Assembly (NCBI GenBank): GCA_020638795.1 | Contig: JACKHW010000010.1 | Span: forward strand, 1 to 64,000 | Reading direction: 5' to 3' | From: Planctomycetota bacterium | Lineage (GTDB): Bacteria > Planctomycetota > UBA1135 > GCA-002748355 | Length of the DNA stretch: 64,000 nt | Part shown: piece by piece, positions 18,200 through 25,251 of the stretch | Position numbering within the stretch: position 1 is the stretch's first letter | How the letters are laid out: every line of letters begins with the position of its first letter | Position numbers and translations under genes: made by a program | Notes under the pieces: model-generated | What the model was told of the DNA's origin: nothing | The model's database searches: none | Seen by the model: only the letters and a program-made list of their open reading frames with translations

Positions 18200-18225
18200 C
18201 GGGGGCCTCGCCTGGAGGTCCCCCC
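18200..18225 (+). terminator. Hairpin after the RNase E/G gene
   Basis: Near-perfect inverted repeat, GGGGGCCTC pairing with GGAGGTCCCCC, beginning 8 nt after the RNase stop codon and separating it from the ribosomal protein genes. Confidence 0.5.
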
Positions 18226-18299
18226 GTGGCCAAATCTGGCGCTCGGCCCGTCGCCCTGTTCGTGAATCCGCCGCGGTCAGCGTCTCGCTCGATCAACGC

Positions 18300-18327
18300 T
18301 TGCTTGTTGAGGGACCGCAGCTAGGAT
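18300..18327 (+). promoter_or_regulatory. Candidate promoter of the rplU-rpmA-obg operon
   Basis: TTGCTT, 16-nt spacer, TAGGAT: 4/6 matches at -35 and 4/6 at -10. The predicted start is about 20 nt before the rplU ATG, too short a leader for an L21-binding structure. Confidence 0.35.
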
Positions 18328-18354
18328 CCTTCGCCCCGATTGTCGGAGTTTGTC

Positions 18355-18681
18355 ATGTACGCGATTGCCGAAGACCGAAACCAACAGCTCACCTGCCGTC
18401 CGGGCGAGACCGTTCTCCTCGACTACAACGGTGCTTGGAACCAGGGAGCGGAGGTCGTTCTCGACAAGGTCTGTCTCGTCGGTCCAGTCGGCGACGAAGG
18501 CGGTTCGATTCAGGTCGGTACGCCCTACGTGAGCGGCGCCAGCGTCGCGCTCGAGGTGCTCGGGCACGAGAAGGCTGCGAAGATCGTCGTCGGGAAGTAT
18601 CGCAAGCGGAAGAACTACCGACGCAAGCAGGGTCACCGCCAGCAGTTCACGCGTGCGCGCGTGAAGGACATCCGGATCTGA
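18355..18681 (+). CDS. rplU: 50S ribosomal protein L21
   Basis: A 108-residue primary 23S rRNA-binding protein. The N terminus [14 protein letters not shown] matches the usual 'MYAII..GGKQ' start in divergent form. Then come LDKVCLVG, the glycine-rich [15 protein letters not shown] segment and the basic C terminus [18 protein letters not shown], a strong L21 signature. ATG 18355 has GGAG 8 nt upstream, so the in-frame upstream codons are not used. It is followed by rpmA after 12 nt. Confidence 0.95.
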   Translation: MYAIAEDRNQQLTCRPGETVLLDYNGAWNQGAEVVLDKVCLVGPVGDEGGSIQVGTPYVSGASVALEVLGHEKAAKIVVGKYRKRKNYRRKQGHRQQFTRARVKDIRI

Positions 18682-18693
18682 GGCTGATTCGCC

Positions 18694-18942
18694 ATGGCAC
18701 ACAAGAAGGGGCAAGGCTCCGCCAACAACACCCGTGACTCGAACCCGCAGTTCCGCGGGGTCAAGAAGTACGCGGGAGAGAGGGTTCGCGCTGGAGGCAT
18801 TATCGTTCGCCAGCTCGGCACCAAGTTCCATCCCGGCACCAACGTCGGCATGGGCAACGACTACACCTTGTTCGCGCTGAGCGATGGCATCGTGCGGTTC
18901 CAGAAGAACCGTCGTGTCCACGTCGACCCGATCGAGGCCTGA
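18694..18942 (+). CDS. rpmA: 50S ribosomal protein L27
   Basis: An 82-residue protein whose N-terminal tail reaches the peptidyl-transferase centre. The start [17 protein letters not shown] differs slightly from the canonical 'AHKKGGGSTRNGRDS' but keeps [24 protein letters not shown] and VHVDP complete the family. There is no N-terminal extension of the Firmicute type that needs cleavage. It is the middle gene of rplU-rpmA-obg. Confidence 0.97.
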   Translation: MAHKKGQGSANNTRDSNPQFRGVKKYAGERVRAGGIIVRQLGTKFHPGTNVGMGNDYTLFALSDGIVRFQKNRRVHVDPIEA

Positions 18943-18948
18943 GCGACC

Positions 18949-19962
18949 CTGCTCGACGAAATCGAAATCCGCGTGGTCGGCGGAAGTGGCGGTGATGGCT
19001 GCCTCTCGTTCCGACGCGAGAAGTTCGTGCCGCGCGGTGGCCCGGATGGTGGCGACGGTGGGCACGGTGGTTCGGTTTGGCTCGAGGTCGACGACGCGCT
19101 GTCGAGTCTCCAGCACCTCGCGGGCTATGCGGAGTTCGCGGCAGAGAGTGGGCAACCTGGCGGCGCCAAGAACTGCACCGGCCGTTCGGGCGCCGATCGC
19201 GTTCTGAAGGTTCCGCGCGGTACGGTCGTGCACGACGCCGATCGCGGCAACGTGCTCGCCGACCTCGATGCGCTGGATTCGCGCATCGAGATCGCTCGTG
19301 GTGGCAAGGGCGGGCGAGGGAACAAATTTTTCGCGACGCCCACCAATCGCACGCCGCGCCAGTGCGAACCGGGTGAAGAAGGCGAGCTGCGCGACCTACG
19401 CCTCGTCCTCAAGCTGATCGCCGACGTCGGACTCGTGGGGTTACCCAATGCCGGCAAGTCGACGCTCCTGTCCGTGCTTTCGCGAGCTCGGCCCAAGATC
19501 GCGGCGTATCCGTTCACGACGCTAGAGCCGAGCCTCGGCATCGTCGAGGCACCGGCGACGCGCGGCGAAGGGTTCGGTCGCAGTTTCGTCCTCGCGGACA
19601 TTCCGGGACTCATCGAAGGGGCGGCCGGCGGCAAGGGGCTCGGTCATCGCTTCTTGCGGCACGTCGAGCGCACGCGGCTGCTTCTCTACTGCATCGATTG
19701 TTCCGCCGAAGCCGATCAGGACCCCCTCGAGGCCTACCGCGTCGTGCAGGGAGAAGTCGAGGCCTACTCGAAAGAGCTCGCATCGCGGCCGTCGTTGATC
19801 GCCGCAACGAAGATCGAGAGTGAGGCTGCCGAGGAACGCGCCGCCGAGCTGGAAACGGCGTTGTCACTGCCGGTTCACCGCATTTCTGCTGCCATGCACA
19901 AGGGGCTGGATTCTCTGATCGGAGAACTGCTTCGCGCGGTCGCCGCAAGCCGCGACGCCTGA
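18949..19962 (+). CDS. obg: Obg-family GTPase with a probable CTG start
   Basis: A 337-residue GTPase of ribosome assembly and growth control. The glycine-rich Obg fold is at the N terminus (GGSGGDGCLSFRREKFVPRG, then GGDGGHGG). The G domain carries P-loop GLPNAGKSTL, switch FTTLEPSLG and DIPGLIEGA (G3). There is no C-terminal OCT domain. Between the rpmA stop and the conserved first strand the frame holds no ATG or TTG, and the first GTG (18973) would delete that strand. CTG at 18949, 6 nt after the rpmA stop, restores the usual LDEIEIRVVGG start and is the best candidate. That assignment is inference. Confidence 0.88.
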   Translation: MLDEIEIRVVGGSGGDGCLSFRREKFVPRGGPDGGDGGHGGSVWLEVDDALSSLQHLAGYAEFAAESGQPGGAKNCTGRSGADRVLKVPRGTVVHDADRGNVLADLDALDSRIEIARGGKGGRGNKFFATPTNRTPRQCEPGEEGELRDLRLVLKLIADVGLVGLPNAGKSTLLSVLSRARPKIAAYPFTTLEPSLGIVEAPATRGEGFGRSFVLADIPGLIEGAAGGKGLGHRFLRHVERTRLLLYCIDCSAEADQDPLEAYRVVQGEVEAYSKELASRPSLIAATKIESEAAEERAAELETALSLPVHRISAAMHKGLDSLIGELLRAVAASRDA

Positions 19963-20027
19963 CGGTCGATAAGGACCAAGGCGTCTCGGAACCGCCAGAC
20001 GTCAGGACGACTGCAGGCACGCGCGAC

Positions 20028-21119
20028 ATGATCAAGCTCGAAGACCTCCTCAAGGTCATGGTTCGTGAAGGCGCTTCGGATCTCATCTTGAAGACCGGAG
20101 GCTTACCCGCGATTCGTTCCGGTGGGCGTGTGCGCTTCATCTCGGACACGCCCATCTCGAGCGAGTTCACGAAGAAGTACGTCGAGGCGCTCGTCGGGAA
20201 AGCGCGCTGGGAAGACTTCATGCACAACGGGTCGCTCGATCGCGCGCTGTCGATCGACGGGATCGGGCGCTTCCGTTGCAACATCTTCCGGCAAGCGGGG
20301 CAACTCGCACTCGTCTTCCGTCATGTCAAGAAAGACATTCCCGGCTTCAAGGACCTGTCCCTGCCGGTCGATCCGCTCAAGCGCCTGTGCGAACTGCGAC
20401 GCGGACTGATCCTCGCGACCGGTGTCGCCGGAAGCGGGAAGTCGACGACGCTCGCGTCGATGCTCAACTACATCAACGCGAACGATCCTCGCCACATCAT
20501 CACGATCGAGGATCCGATCGAATTCCAATACGAGGACAAATGCTCGATCGTCTCGCAGCGAGAGATCGGAACGGACGCGCCGACGTTCGCCGCAGCGCTG
20601 CGCCAGGCGCTGCGCCAGGCGCCGGACGTGATCCTGATCGGTGAAATGCGAGATCGCGAAACGGTCGAAGCGGCGATCAACGCCGCCGAAACGGGGCACC
20701 TCGTCTTCTCGACGCTGCACACGGTCAACGCCGTGCAAACCGTCGAACGCATCATCGCGTTCTTCGAACCGCATCAGCACGCACTGATCCGTCTGCAACT
20801 CGCGCTCAACCTGGCCGGCGTCGTATCGCTTCGCCTGATCCGCCTTCTCAACGACAGCGGCCAACTTCCCGCAGTCGAGCTCCTCGTCAACACGCCCACG
20901 GTCCGCGACTACCTCAACGAGGGCCGCACCCGCGAGCTGCCGAAAGCCCTGGCCGAAGGCTCGTACTACGGCACGATGACCTTCAACCAATCGCTGATCC
21001 GCCTCTACGAAGCAGGCAACATCAGCTACGAAGACGCGCTCGCCAACTCCGACAACCCGGAAGAGCTCAAGCTCCAAATGCGCGGCATCTCCCGAGGCTC
21101 CGTCAAGCTCACGGTCTGA
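20028..21119 (+). CDS. PilT/PilU-family pilus ATPase, paralogue 1
   Basis: A 363-residue hexameric ATPase of the retraction type. The N-terminal PAS-like domain starts MIKLEDLLKVMVREGASDLI. Walker A is GVAGSGKSTT from residue 132, the Asp box is ITIEDPIEFQYED, Walker B is DVILIGEMRDRET and the His box is ETGHLVFSTLHT. The usual C-terminal AIRNLIRE motif is replaced by TVRDYLNEGRTRELPKAL, as in PilU-like or otherwise divergent paralogues. It stands alone between obg and a GC-rich hairpin, away from pilB/pilC. It may be an accessory motor rather than the main retraction ATPase. Confidence 0.88.
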   Translation: MIKLEDLLKVMVREGASDLILKTGGLPAIRSGGRVRFISDTPISSEFTKKYVEALVGKARWEDFMHNGSLDRALSIDGIGRFRCNIFRQAGQLALVFRHVKKDIPGFKDLSLPVDPLKRLCELRRGLILATGVAGSGKSTTLASMLNYINANDPRHIITIEDPIEFQYEDKCSIVSQREIGTDAPTFAAALRQALRQAPDVILIGEMRDRETVEAAINAAETGHLVFSTLHTVNAVQTVERIIAFFEPHQHALIRLQLALNLAGVVSLRLIRLLNDSGQLPAVELLVNTPTVRDYLNEGRTRELPKALAEGSYYGTMTFNQSLIRLYEAGNISYEDALANSDNPEELKLQMRGISRGSVKLTV

Positions 21120-21206
21120 ACGACCTGCCGTCGCGGTGTAGCACTGTCGCAGTGCTGTCGCCGTGCACTGTCGCCGCCGCGCCGCGCGGGTCCCCGCGCG
21201 CCGAGC

Positions 21207-21273
21207 CCAGGGGGGGCCGGGGGAACCGCCCCTAGGGCCGCGGCGGCCAAGGGCGGTCCCCCCGGCCCCCTGG
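21207..21273 (+). terminator. Very strong GC-rich inverted repeat after pilT paralogue 1
   Basis: Left arm 21207-21230 and right arm 21252-21273 are nearly perfect complements of about 22 bp (CCAGGGGG...CCGCC against GGCGG...CCCCCTGG), around a GC-rich loop of about 20 nt. A smaller perfect hairpin (AGCACT / AGTGCT, 21140-21156) precedes it. There is no U-tract. The rest of the gap (21120-21477) shows nothing else that I can support. Confidence 0.6.
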
Positions 21274-21477
21274 TCTCGGCTTGCGAGGACCCGCTGCCGA
21301 AAAAGTACGGGGAAGTGACCCTGGCACGATTCGCGCGGGGGGCGGCTTGGTCTTGGTGCGGTGGGACGGCGATTGCGTGGGCGTGGGCGGAGAACGGGAA
21401 GAGATTGAGTTGGGCTGCGTCGAAGGGCGGTCGGTGATGGCGATCGCAGGGGCTGCCATCTATCGTCAGAGGCTCGC

Positions 21478-22653
21478 ATGCGCACCGAAACCATTGAAAT
21501 CGGCATCTACGGCCTTGGCGTGGCCCTGCTCGGGCTCTTGGTCTGGCAGGGGTTCGAGACGAAGAAGGAGTACGGTGAGGGCTGGAAGGACGGTCCTCGC
21601 ACGTCGGCTGAGTTCGCCGCGCTCAAGGACAAGCTCGAGGCTGCGGGCGATGCGGCTCAGCCGGACGAGATTCGGCTGAGTTACAGTCAGAAGTGGGTCG
21701 AGTGGTGGCGCCTGATTCAGACGAGTAACTGGACCGGCAAGCTGCCGCCGCCGCCACCGGTCGAGACGACGCAGGACAACGCGGTGACCGAGAAGCCCGT
21801 CGAGGTGCTCGAGCCGATCGGGGACCTCCTCGAGATCACGACCATGAAGGCGGGGACGAGTGACGACACGCAGCTCATCCTGATCCGATACAAGCGCGAC
21901 GTGACGCCTCCGGCCACGAACGGTGTCGGCGCGAGCGCTACCGGGGGCGGTTCGTTCGACACGATGGGGATGGGGGGCGTCTCGAGTGCGCTCGGCCAGC
22001 CCTACCACATCCTGGCGCCAGGCGATCCACTCTGGAAGCCGTTCGAGACCATCGTCTTCAAGGGTTGCGAGACGACCGCGGACGGTAGTCAGATCGTCGC
22101 CGTCTTCACGAGGCCGAAGCCAGGCGGGAACGATGGCGAAACCGTCGATCAGACATTGACGGTGGCGGAGTTCGCGCTCGGCAATACGATCGCCGACAGC
22201 ACCAAGGATGCGCTCGGGGCGACGAGCGTGATCAACGACAAATCGTCGGATGGGGTCAAGGAGCGCACGTGGAAGGACCCGGGGGATCGAACCCAGCGCG
22301 TTGGCGACGTCTGGATGATCTCGAAGGTCGACAACTCGGCATTCGAGAGCGACTACGACCGCATCCTCACGCAGGACTTCGTCACGTCGGACTACGTCTC
22401 GCAGCGCAAGGACGAGAAGACGGGCGAGCGGTTGCGGGGAGTCAGCTTCCAGCGTGTATCGGACAGCGTGGCGCGGTTCGGCGTGAAGTCTGGTGATCTC
22501 CTCGTCGCGGTCAACGGACAAGAAGTCACGAGCAAGGCCAACGCGCTCAACGTCGGTCGCAAGCAATACGATCGCGGCGTTCGGACGTTCGAACTCACCT
22601 TCCTGAGCAATGGTGTCAAGGTCGTCCGCACCTACACGGCGCCCGAGAAGTGA
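21478..22653 (+). CDS. Inner-membrane protein with C-terminal PDZ domain (GspC-like)
   Basis: A 391-residue protein with one membrane helix at residues 8-25 (GIYGLGVALLGLLVWQGF), so the bulk is periplasmic. Residues 25-120 contain a charged helical segment and a PPPPP linker; residues 120-300 are an unrecognised mixed domain with a Gly/Ser loop. Residues about 320-388 form a PDZ domain (VSDSVARFGVKSGDLLVAVN, then GQEVTSK). One N-terminal helix followed by a distal PDZ domain is the layout of type II secretion protein GspC, which links platform and secretin. No sequence-level proof of GspC identity is visible. Neighbouring pilus genes support an envelope role. Confidence 0.6.
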   Translation: MRTETIEIGIYGLGVALLGLLVWQGFETKKEYGEGWKDGPRTSAEFAALKDKLEAAGDAAQPDEIRLSYSQKWVEWWRLIQTSNWTGKLPPPPPVETTQDNAVTEKPVEVLEPIGDLLEITTMKAGTSDDTQLILIRYKRDVTPPATNGVGASATGGGSFDTMGMGGVSSALGQPYHILAPGDPLWKPFETIVFKGCETTADGSQIVAVFTRPKPGGNDGETVDQTLTVAEFALGNTIADSTKDALGATSVINDKSSDGVKERTWKDPGDRTQRVGDVWMISKVDNSAFESDYDRILTQDFVTSDYVSQRKDEKTGERLRGVSFQRVSDSVARFGVKSGDLLVAVNGQEVTSKANALNVGRKQYDRGVRTFELTFLSNGVKVVRTYTAPEK

Positions 22654-22684
22654 GCTGCACACCACGCCGCATGGCGAGGCCTTC

Positions 22685-23536
22685 GTGGAAAGTTCCCTGC
22701 TGAGCATCGACCTCGGCAACACCAGCCTCAAAGCCGTCGTGTGGCAGGGAACGCGCGTCGTCGCGACGCTCCGGCTCCTGCACGACGAGACGGTGATCGA
22801 TCCGCACTTTGCTCGTGCAGCCGCCACGTGTCGTGCCGTGGTCGGTGTCGCGAGTCACGGCGTGCGCGAGCGGATGCCAGCATGCCTGCGTGTGCTGCTC
22901 GATGTCACCGCGCAGGGTGCCTCCGGGAGCGATGTCTCGCGTGGGGATGTCCGCGGGGGTGACGTCCAAGCGAACGAGATCCCCGTGAACGACGTCGGCA
23001 ACGAGCCGAAACGGGTGCAGGCATCGTGGGTGGGGACGGACATCGAGCCGCCGGGCATCGTCGCTTACGACGATCCCGCACAACTCGGTCTCGATCGCCG
23101 CGTCGCATCGTGGGGGGCCCACGTCGAACACGGCGCGGCGCTCATCCTCGATTGTGGAACCGCGGTGACCCTGACGCACATCGACGAGGCAGGCACGATG
23201 CACGGGCTCGCGATCGGTGCGGGTCTCGAAGCGATGCGAAGCGGCCTCGCTGCCCGCGCCCCGGCGTTGGCGCCGTTCTTCGGTGGACAGGTTCCCGAGG
23301 GACTGCCTCGCAGCAGTAGCGACAACCTCGCGATCGGGATCGAAGTCGCGTTCGTCGGCGCGATTCGCGAACTCCACGCGGACGCGCTTCGTCGACTTCG
23401 AGCGGCTGGAATCACTGCCGGTGTGCTCCTCGTGACCGGGACCGACGGCGAGCGCGTTGCTCGCGACTTCGCCCACGGGCGCTACGTGCGCGGGCTCGTG
23501 CATCGTGGACTCCGCGCGCTATCCGCTCGATCGTGA
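22685..23536 (+). CDS. coaX: Type III pantothenate kinase
   Basis: A 283-residue cytoplasmic enzyme that phosphorylates pantothenate, the first step of CoA synthesis. ASKHA-fold motifs are present: phosphate-1 SIDLGNTSLKAV, LGLDRRVASWGA, phosphate-2 LILDCGTAVTLTHID, then GLAIGAGLEAMRSGLAARAPALP-like spacing with the Pro altered. GTG 22685 is used; no ATG is available before the first motif. Residues about 78-115 form an Asp/Gly/Val low-complexity insert (SDVSRGDVRGGDVQ). The stop overlaps the next gene's GTG (GTGA), indicating translational coupling. Confidence 0.88.
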   Translation: MESSLLSIDLGNTSLKAVVWQGTRVVATLRLLHDETVIDPHFARAAATCRAVVGVASHGVRERMPACLRVLLDVTAQGASGSDVSRGDVRGGDVQANEIPVNDVGNEPKRVQASWVGTDIEPPGIVAYDDPAQLGLDRRVASWGAHVEHGAALILDCGTAVTLTHIDEAGTMHGLAIGAGLEAMRSGLAARAPALAPFFGGQVPEGLPRSSSDNLAIGIEVAFVGAIRELHADALRRLRAAGITAGVLLVTGTDGERVARDFAHGRYVRGLVHRGLRALSARS

Positions 23537-24711
23537 AGAGCGAGATCATGCACGAGGTCCGCATCGAGCGCCTCACGCCGCGCGCGACCTGCGCCATTGC
23601 GGTGATCCGCGCCGCATGGATGTCCTCGCGCGAGGACGCCGGAGTTGCGTACGGTAAGCATCCGTTCGCGGAGCGATTGCGCGTGCTCCTCGCGTACCGC
23701 GACTTGCCGTCTTCGGGCAGACACGCAGTCCGCAAGCTCGATCTGAGTGACGAACTCTCCGAGTCCGCGCTCGTCGTACGCACCTCGACCTCGAGTGTCG
23801 AGTTCCACGTACATGGCAACGAACTTCTGGTCACACGCCTCGAAACTTCGCTCGTCGAACACGCGCGAGCAGCCGGTTGTCATGTCATGGTGGGAGGCGA
23901 TGTTCGTGAGCCGCGCGTCGACGTCAACGTCGACGTCAACGTCAACGTCGACGCGGCGCTACGCACGGAAGTCCTCGACGCGGCGAAGCGCGCGACATGT
24001 CGAGTCGCTCTCGAGGCTTGCTTGTTCCAACTCGGCGCAGGTGGGCTGCTCGCGCTGCTCGAACGAGGTGCCTTCGATGTCGACGCAATCGTCCGCAGGA
24101 GTGCTGCACTCGATGCATGGCTCGAGCCACGAACCGTCGTGTTGACCGGCAAGGTCAATGCCGGCAAGTCGACGCTCTTCAACCTGATGGTCGGGCGGTC
24201 GCGGACGCGTACGGGCACGCAGCCCGGACTGACTCGTGACACGACGAGCGAGCTCGTCCTCGTGGACGGAATGTTGCCGATTCGATTGATCGACGTCGCG
24301 GGCGAACGCGAGGTCACCGCCTCCACGCTCGATGCCGAACTCGAGCGTATGGCGATCGCGAGTGGGCGCAGTGCAGCGAAGCGCGCCGACCTCGTCGTTC
24401 GTCTCGTGGACGCGCGCGACCTCGATTTCACGCCCGCGGTGGCTTCCGAACGAGCGCCCGAACTCCTCGTCCATACGCATGCCGACGTCTGCGTCGATCC
24501 AAACCATGCCCGACTTGCCGAGCGCCGAGACGAGTGCTTCGTCTCCCTCACGAAGGGCGACGCGCAAGCCACGCGACGCCTCATCGGTCGCGCGATCCGC
24601 ACGGCGATGGGCATCGCGTGTCCCGAGATCGGTCCGGCTTTCGTCGGGCCACGCACGCGCGCAGCGGTCCTCGGTGACGCGAACTCGCGCGATCGAGACG
24701 CGTCGTTCTGA
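23533..24711 (+). CDS. Truncated or divergent MnmE/TrmE-like GTPase
   Basis: A 392-residue protein. Residues 10-110 resemble the MnmE formyl-THF-binding domain (RIERLTPRATCAIAVIR, VEFHVHGNELLVTRLE). A shortened helical part contains the VDVNVD repeat. The G domain follows: GKVNAGKST (206-214), TRDTTSE switch, DVAG (G3), with a degenerate G4 (THAD for NKxD). Canonical MnmE (about 450 residues) ends in C(I/L)GK, needed for the cmnm5U34 tRNA modification; that motif is absent here. It may be a paralogue with another role or a degraded copy. The GTG start overlaps the coaX stop; ATG 23548 is an alternative. Confidence 0.7.
   Translation: MKSEIMHEVRIERLTPRATCAIAVIRAAWMSSREDAGVAYGKHPFAERLRVLLAYRDLPSSGRHAVRKLDLSDELSESALVVRTSTSSVEFHVHGNELLVTRLETSLVEHARAAGCHVMVGGDVREPRVDVNVDVNVNVDAALRTEVLDAAKRATCRVALEACLFQLGAGGLLALLERGAFDVDAIVRRSAALDAWLEPRTVVLTGKVNAGKSTLFNLMVGRSRTRTGTQPGLTRDTTSELVLVDGMLPIRLIDVAGEREVTASTLDAELERMAIASGRSAAKRADLVVRLVDARDLDFTPAVASERAPELLVHTHADVCVDPNHARLAERRDECFVSLTKGDAQATRRLIGRAIRTAMGIACPEIGPAFVGPRTRAAVLGDANSRDRDASF
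23917..23952 (+). repeat. Hexanucleotide tandem repeat inside the MnmE-like gene
   Basis: Six uninterrupted 6-bp units, GTCGAC or GTCAAC, encoding VDVNVDVNVNVD from residue 129. The units differ only at one third of a codon pair, as expected from replication slippage with later drift. Confidence 0.9.
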
Positions 24712-25251
24712 GCGCATGCGCTCGGTGTGCGGGCGGTTGACTGCGCACGTCTGGTGTGCATCAACGCGCGTCGCGTGAGTCGTCGTGCATCGACGAGCGC
24801 ATCGATTCTCGAGAATGCCTGGGTGCAGAATCGTGATGATGGAAGCGGCGCCGCGCACCCGGGCACGTGCGAACGTGTCGATCTCTCGTGACCGGCAGGA
24901 CCTCGACAGCGCCTACAGACCCGTCCATTGGACGGCGTATTGCTGCTTGAAACAGGCACACGCGCTCGTCTGTGCCTCGCGGCTACGCGGCCTCGCGGCA
25001 ATGGTCATCGAGGACGCTCGGCACGACCTCGCAGTGTGTTTGCGGCATCGAGGTTTCGACTGGCATCGCCTTTGCAATCGACAGGGCACCCGCCGTGCGT
25101 CGTCGGTTTCGTCGTCGACGCCGAGCCCCGCGAGTCCGTGTTGCGTGCGCGTTCGCACACGCACCAGCTTCGAGTGCGATCCATGAAGCCCAACCCGAGT
25201 ATCCCTTGCGCTGGTCGAGCCCCGACCCCGAGCCTTCACTTCCGACGGCCC
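24712..25251. other. Intergenic region before the first large lipoprotein
   Basis: About 540 bases with no convincing gene. The lipoprotein frame is open from 24928, but the upstream part is compositionally unlike a protein N terminus and would bury the lipobox. An in-frame ATG at 25183 is a possible alternative lipoprotein start. No clear promoter or hairpin was recognised. Confidence 0.45.

Noticed and set aside
21315..21345. Possible sigma-54 promoter (TGGCAC) before the PDZ protein gene
   Set aside because: The -24 half is present, but the -12 half reads GCGC instead of TTGC at the required spacing.
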